A stretch of DNA of 64,000 nt from Diaporthe sp. PMI_573 (Eukaryota > Ascomycota > Sordariomycetes > Diaporthales > Diaporthaceae), in contig JAJTUP010000037.1 of assembly GCA_021399435.1 (NCBI GenBank), forward strand, positions 496,001 to 560,000, in the 5' to 3' direction. The position numbers were made by a program, and so were the translations under genes. Below the pieces are notes generated by a model that saw only the letters and a list, made by a program, of their open reading frames with translations, was not told where the DNA came from and did not search any database. Shown here in pieces: positions 61,341 through 64,000 of this stretch (position 1 is the first letter of the stretch; each line of letters begins with the position of its first letter).

Positions 61341-61643
61341 ATGTCCAACTCTCGTTCCTCCTCAGTGGATGTCAATCTCAGCGAGTGTGATGAGTATGTC
61401 GTTTCGAGGCTGAGAGTAAAGCTATGCTAATGTCAGCCCAGCTCTCACAGCCGACAAGATTTGACGTCGGAAGAGCTGCAGCGGCTTCAAGATGAACGGT
61501 TGAGGATGTACAATTCCGATGGCAGCAATGGTCTAATACAGCGTCTCTGGAATCGGGCGAATGGCCAGGGTCGAGCTCGTCCTCCAGCCCAGACTGGAAT
61601 CGACCAGGACAATTCTCGTCCCAAGGAAACCACAAATGCATAA
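61341..61643 (+). CDS. Small two-exon gene, hypothetical protein (84 aa)
   Basis: Exon 1 (61341-61393) is too short to stand out alone; exon 2 is 61442-61643. The 48-bp intron has a perfect GTATGT donor, a GCTAATG branch point and a CCCAG acceptor (a nearer TCAG would break the frame). The protein starts with a Ser-rich segment, continues with a charged helix (LTSEELQRLQDERLRMYN), and ends in a Gly/Arg/Asn-rich tail. There is no signal peptide, membrane helix or recognised domain. A TATA box at the right distance supports transcription. The alternative is a chance ORF, but a full set of splice signals in phase makes a gene more likely. Confidence 0.5.
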
Positions 61644-63383
61644 CACAGGATATAGAGTGTTCTGGTACACGAGCGTGTGATAGGGTGGATGAGCACACTT
61701 GAGGGCAGGGGCAGCGGCTGTCACATCGCGCGTTGTGTCAAGTCCTGTACGTATCCGCCTGTTTGTGTTCCCGCACATCTATATCTCGCAGGTCTACTCC
61801 AGATCCATTTTTGTATTAGTCTCTGTGACACTGCATTTACATGCCATCTAATACTCGAATCTGTCAGGGACTCGTGTTTATGCCAAGGGCAGTTGTGCTA
61901 TGGCGGCGGATGCCGATGGAGTATTAGGCGACAAAGGTCGAACTCGTGTGGCCAAGGCCGTGGTGGAATACTACACAGCCTGCCCGACATATCAAACTTT
62001 TGCTGCAACCAAGCTAGCCCCTAAGTCTCGCCTAATACGCCCCTCTCAATCGCGATGTGGACATGAAAGGCAAAAGGCATTGGGAGCATGCGGGCGGGGG
62101 AAGTCAAGGAAGATCTCTCCCGGACCTGGCCGGCATGTCATTCATGGCTAGGTATTCTCCTCTGTGCGGTCATCTTGTTTGCGGTAATTTGAATGCCCCA
62201 CTCGGTCCCTCCATATGCAAATTCCAAAACCATGTCGGCTGTTCTGTGATAATTTCAAACTCACCTCCAATTCGTTCTTGAATTTCTACCTTGAGCAATT
62301 TGGTTCACCTTTGTCGTTGAGGAATTACCAGCCCAAGCATTAGAGGCGGTAGGTATTTGGACCCGGCAGAAAAGGTGCCTCCACATCATGTTTGTCTCCC
62401 GCAGGTACTGAGATGCAGAATTGACCCCTACGACAGCTGTAATATGAAGAGGGCAGCCCGCTGAATTTGCCACCCGCTGGACACTATACACAGATCCACA
62501 GCCTGCTTTGATGGCCAGTACCCAGTCTCAGCCCTACAAGCATGCCACGGATGGCGTACATGTGCAATATTCCTTTATAGCCGAGGACCTTTGAGGGACT
62601 CACTGATTCGTCCGGACTCCGAATTTAGGATCTTGCAAGCTGCAAACTGGTGCGGCCACACATCACCACCACCAAGTGTTGCCGTATGTCAGCACAGTTG
62701 GTCTTTGTTTCGGGTACCATGTTGCACAGCGTCTACAGCAGTGTCGTCTCGCGTAGCCGTGCAAGCATGTCGGATACTGGCGATCTAATTCTGGACCTGG
62801 AAGGCTTGACAAGCAACGGGCGTGAAAGGTAGGCCATCCCGCGTCGACAATCCCTTTGCCCACTTAGGTAGAGGAGCACGACACCACAGGAGCATCGGCC
62901 TCTACGAATCCAGTAGAATTAACCGAAATTAACATACAATAGAATGCGGTCCGCGACCCATCAAACCAAAATGCAAATTAACACTTCACATCTCAGAAGT
63001 CAGCTTGTCCCACGTCTGAGGTCAACATACTCAGCAACGACAGTTGTCACATCCTCTCCAGGCTGCTGACCTTCCCAAGTGAAAAGCGTGGCGGACAGGG
63101 CCGTTCAGGCACAGGGATGGTGCCGAAGGCTGATGAGGGTCTATCAAAGAACCGAGAGGGCTTGGGCAGGACATACTGCGTCCCAGATTACCCGTCCCAA
63201 AGCAAAGTCGCCAGTAAGTCGGGTCAGCAGCAATGCGGCCAAAGCCGAATTCGATATCCGGAAGGAATTCACGACGCTCTACTGTGACTTTATTTCCATC
63301 TGATATCTTGGTCACAGAACGCTCTCATACCTAGGTCCCGCGACCCGGTCTTGGAACAAGGGGAAATCGGTTCAAACGACATG
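61644..63383. other. Gene-poor region
   Basis: Nothing is supportable. A plus-strand frame at 61900-62151 has a gene-like first half but no splice partners. Confidence 0.4.
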
Positions 63384-64000
63384 TCACTGACCACCCAAAC
63401 ACATCTCCAAAATTTCCAAAACCTGCTCCTTTTTCTCCAAAGGGATCGCGTTGAACTGGCAGCAGGGGTCCTTGAGGCTGCTTTCCGCGATGGCCTCGAG
63501 CTTGTCCCTCCCTATCCCGTACTCCCCAAGTGTCCTCGGGAAGCCCAACTCGCGGATCACCGCGTCCAGGGCGTCGCCAAGATCTGCCTTCCCCCTCACA
63601 AGCGAGTGCTTCGTGAGCGCCGCCGCGGTATCCGGGTCGTCCCAGAACGCGTCGACAACGAGGACCTGTTGCTGGGCGTTGACCTTTGCGTTGAACTTCT
63701 GCACGGCCGGGAGGCATATGCACGTCGTTTCGGCGTGCGGGACGCCCATGGGTCCGAGTTGGTGTCCGATTCCGTGTGATCCGCCTGTTGTTTTCGATCA
63801 GTCTATCCTTCAGGAACAGGGACAAAGATCTTATGTGAGGGCAAGATCTACCTGCCAGATCTTAGCCTGACTTACCGACTTTGACATCGTAGAGATTCGC
63901 TGCGCGCATACTCTCTGCCGCACCCAATTGGCATCTTAACCGAGCCTTAAGGTCGTCTGGTTCCTGCTTTGTCCTCAGCAGGCCCGGGACGAGCAGCTTG
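63384..64000 (-). CDS. Iron-dependent alcohol dehydrogenase / maleylacetate reductase, 3' part
   Basis: Last exon 63384-63784, preceding exon from 63876 past the right edge; the intron has GTAAGT and AACAG and joins in phase 1. The visible part contains the family histidine block (VGGSHGIGHQLGPMGVPHAETTC), with His residues that bind the catalytic iron in type III dehydrogenases, and the C-terminal helical domain (DALDAVIRELGFPRTLGEYGI). The pattern with Pro-rather-than-Ala spacing is like the maleylacetate reductases of aromatic ring catabolism, which reduce maleylacetate to 3-oxoadipate with NAD(P)H. The N-terminal nucleotide-binding part lies outside the window, so the subtype is tentative. 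Confidence 0.8.

Noticed and set aside
59609..63383. Possible transposon relic in the gene-poor right end
   Set aside because: I found no terminal repeats, target duplications or transposase or reverse-transcriptase motifs.

Overview
The window looks like nuclear chromosomal DNA of a filamentous ascomycete, most likely a Sordariomycete. The genes are split by short introns (mostly about 50-130 bp) with GTAAGT/GTGAGT/GTACGT donors, CTRAC-type branch points and C/TAG acceptors. Intergenic spaces are long, codons are GC-rich, and protein families include fungal Argonaute, Rna14, Asf1, Sro7, a Clr5-domain regulator and a Pho84-type transporter. I see no rRNA, tRNA, CRISPR, intact transposon or bacterial feature. 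All gene models were assembled by hand from open frames and splice signals. Where I give exon coordinates, the exon phases add up to a continuous frame.

Layout. 1-6 kb: a possible mitochondrial small protein at the left edge, a lipase-like alpha/beta-hydrolase, a 76-residue Cys/His-rich protein and an 8-cysteine secreted protein with an acidic tail. 6-15 kb: mostly gene-poor, with one orphan ORF, a four-helix membrane protein with a low-complexity tail, and a 68-residue secreted precursor carrying a KR cleavage site. 17.6-27 kb, all on the minus strand: an unknown 576-residue protein, an RWD/DUF1115 protein, a neurotransmitter:sodium-symporter-family transporter and a six-exon CorA-like membrane protein. 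28-34 kb: ASF1 and RNA14, divergently transcribed. 36-41.5 kb: an Argonaute whose DEDH catalytic tetrad is complete, preceded by about 1.7 kb of pyrimidine-rich sequence that looks like a multi-intron 5' leader. 43-48 kb: a polytopic membrane protein and an MFS anion:cation symporter. 49-54.4 kb: a Clr5-domain regulator (minus) and a PHO84-type phosphate transporter (plus). 54.8-59.6 kb: the Sro7/tomosyn homologue, then two small minus-strand proteins. 59.6-64 kb: gene-poor apart from an 84-residue two-exon gene, ending in the 3' part of an iron-dependent alcohol dehydrogenase/maleylacetate reductase that runs off the right edge.

How the genes relate. There is no biosynthetic cluster. The window mixes housekeeping machinery (histone deposition, mRNA 3'-end cleavage, exocytosis, small-RNA silencing) with nutrient uptake genes and small secreted proteins typical of accessory intergenic space. 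The most interesting items are the small, easily missed genes (76, 84, 68 and 154 residues), the Argonaute leader, and the CorA-like protein that has GIT where GMN is expected.
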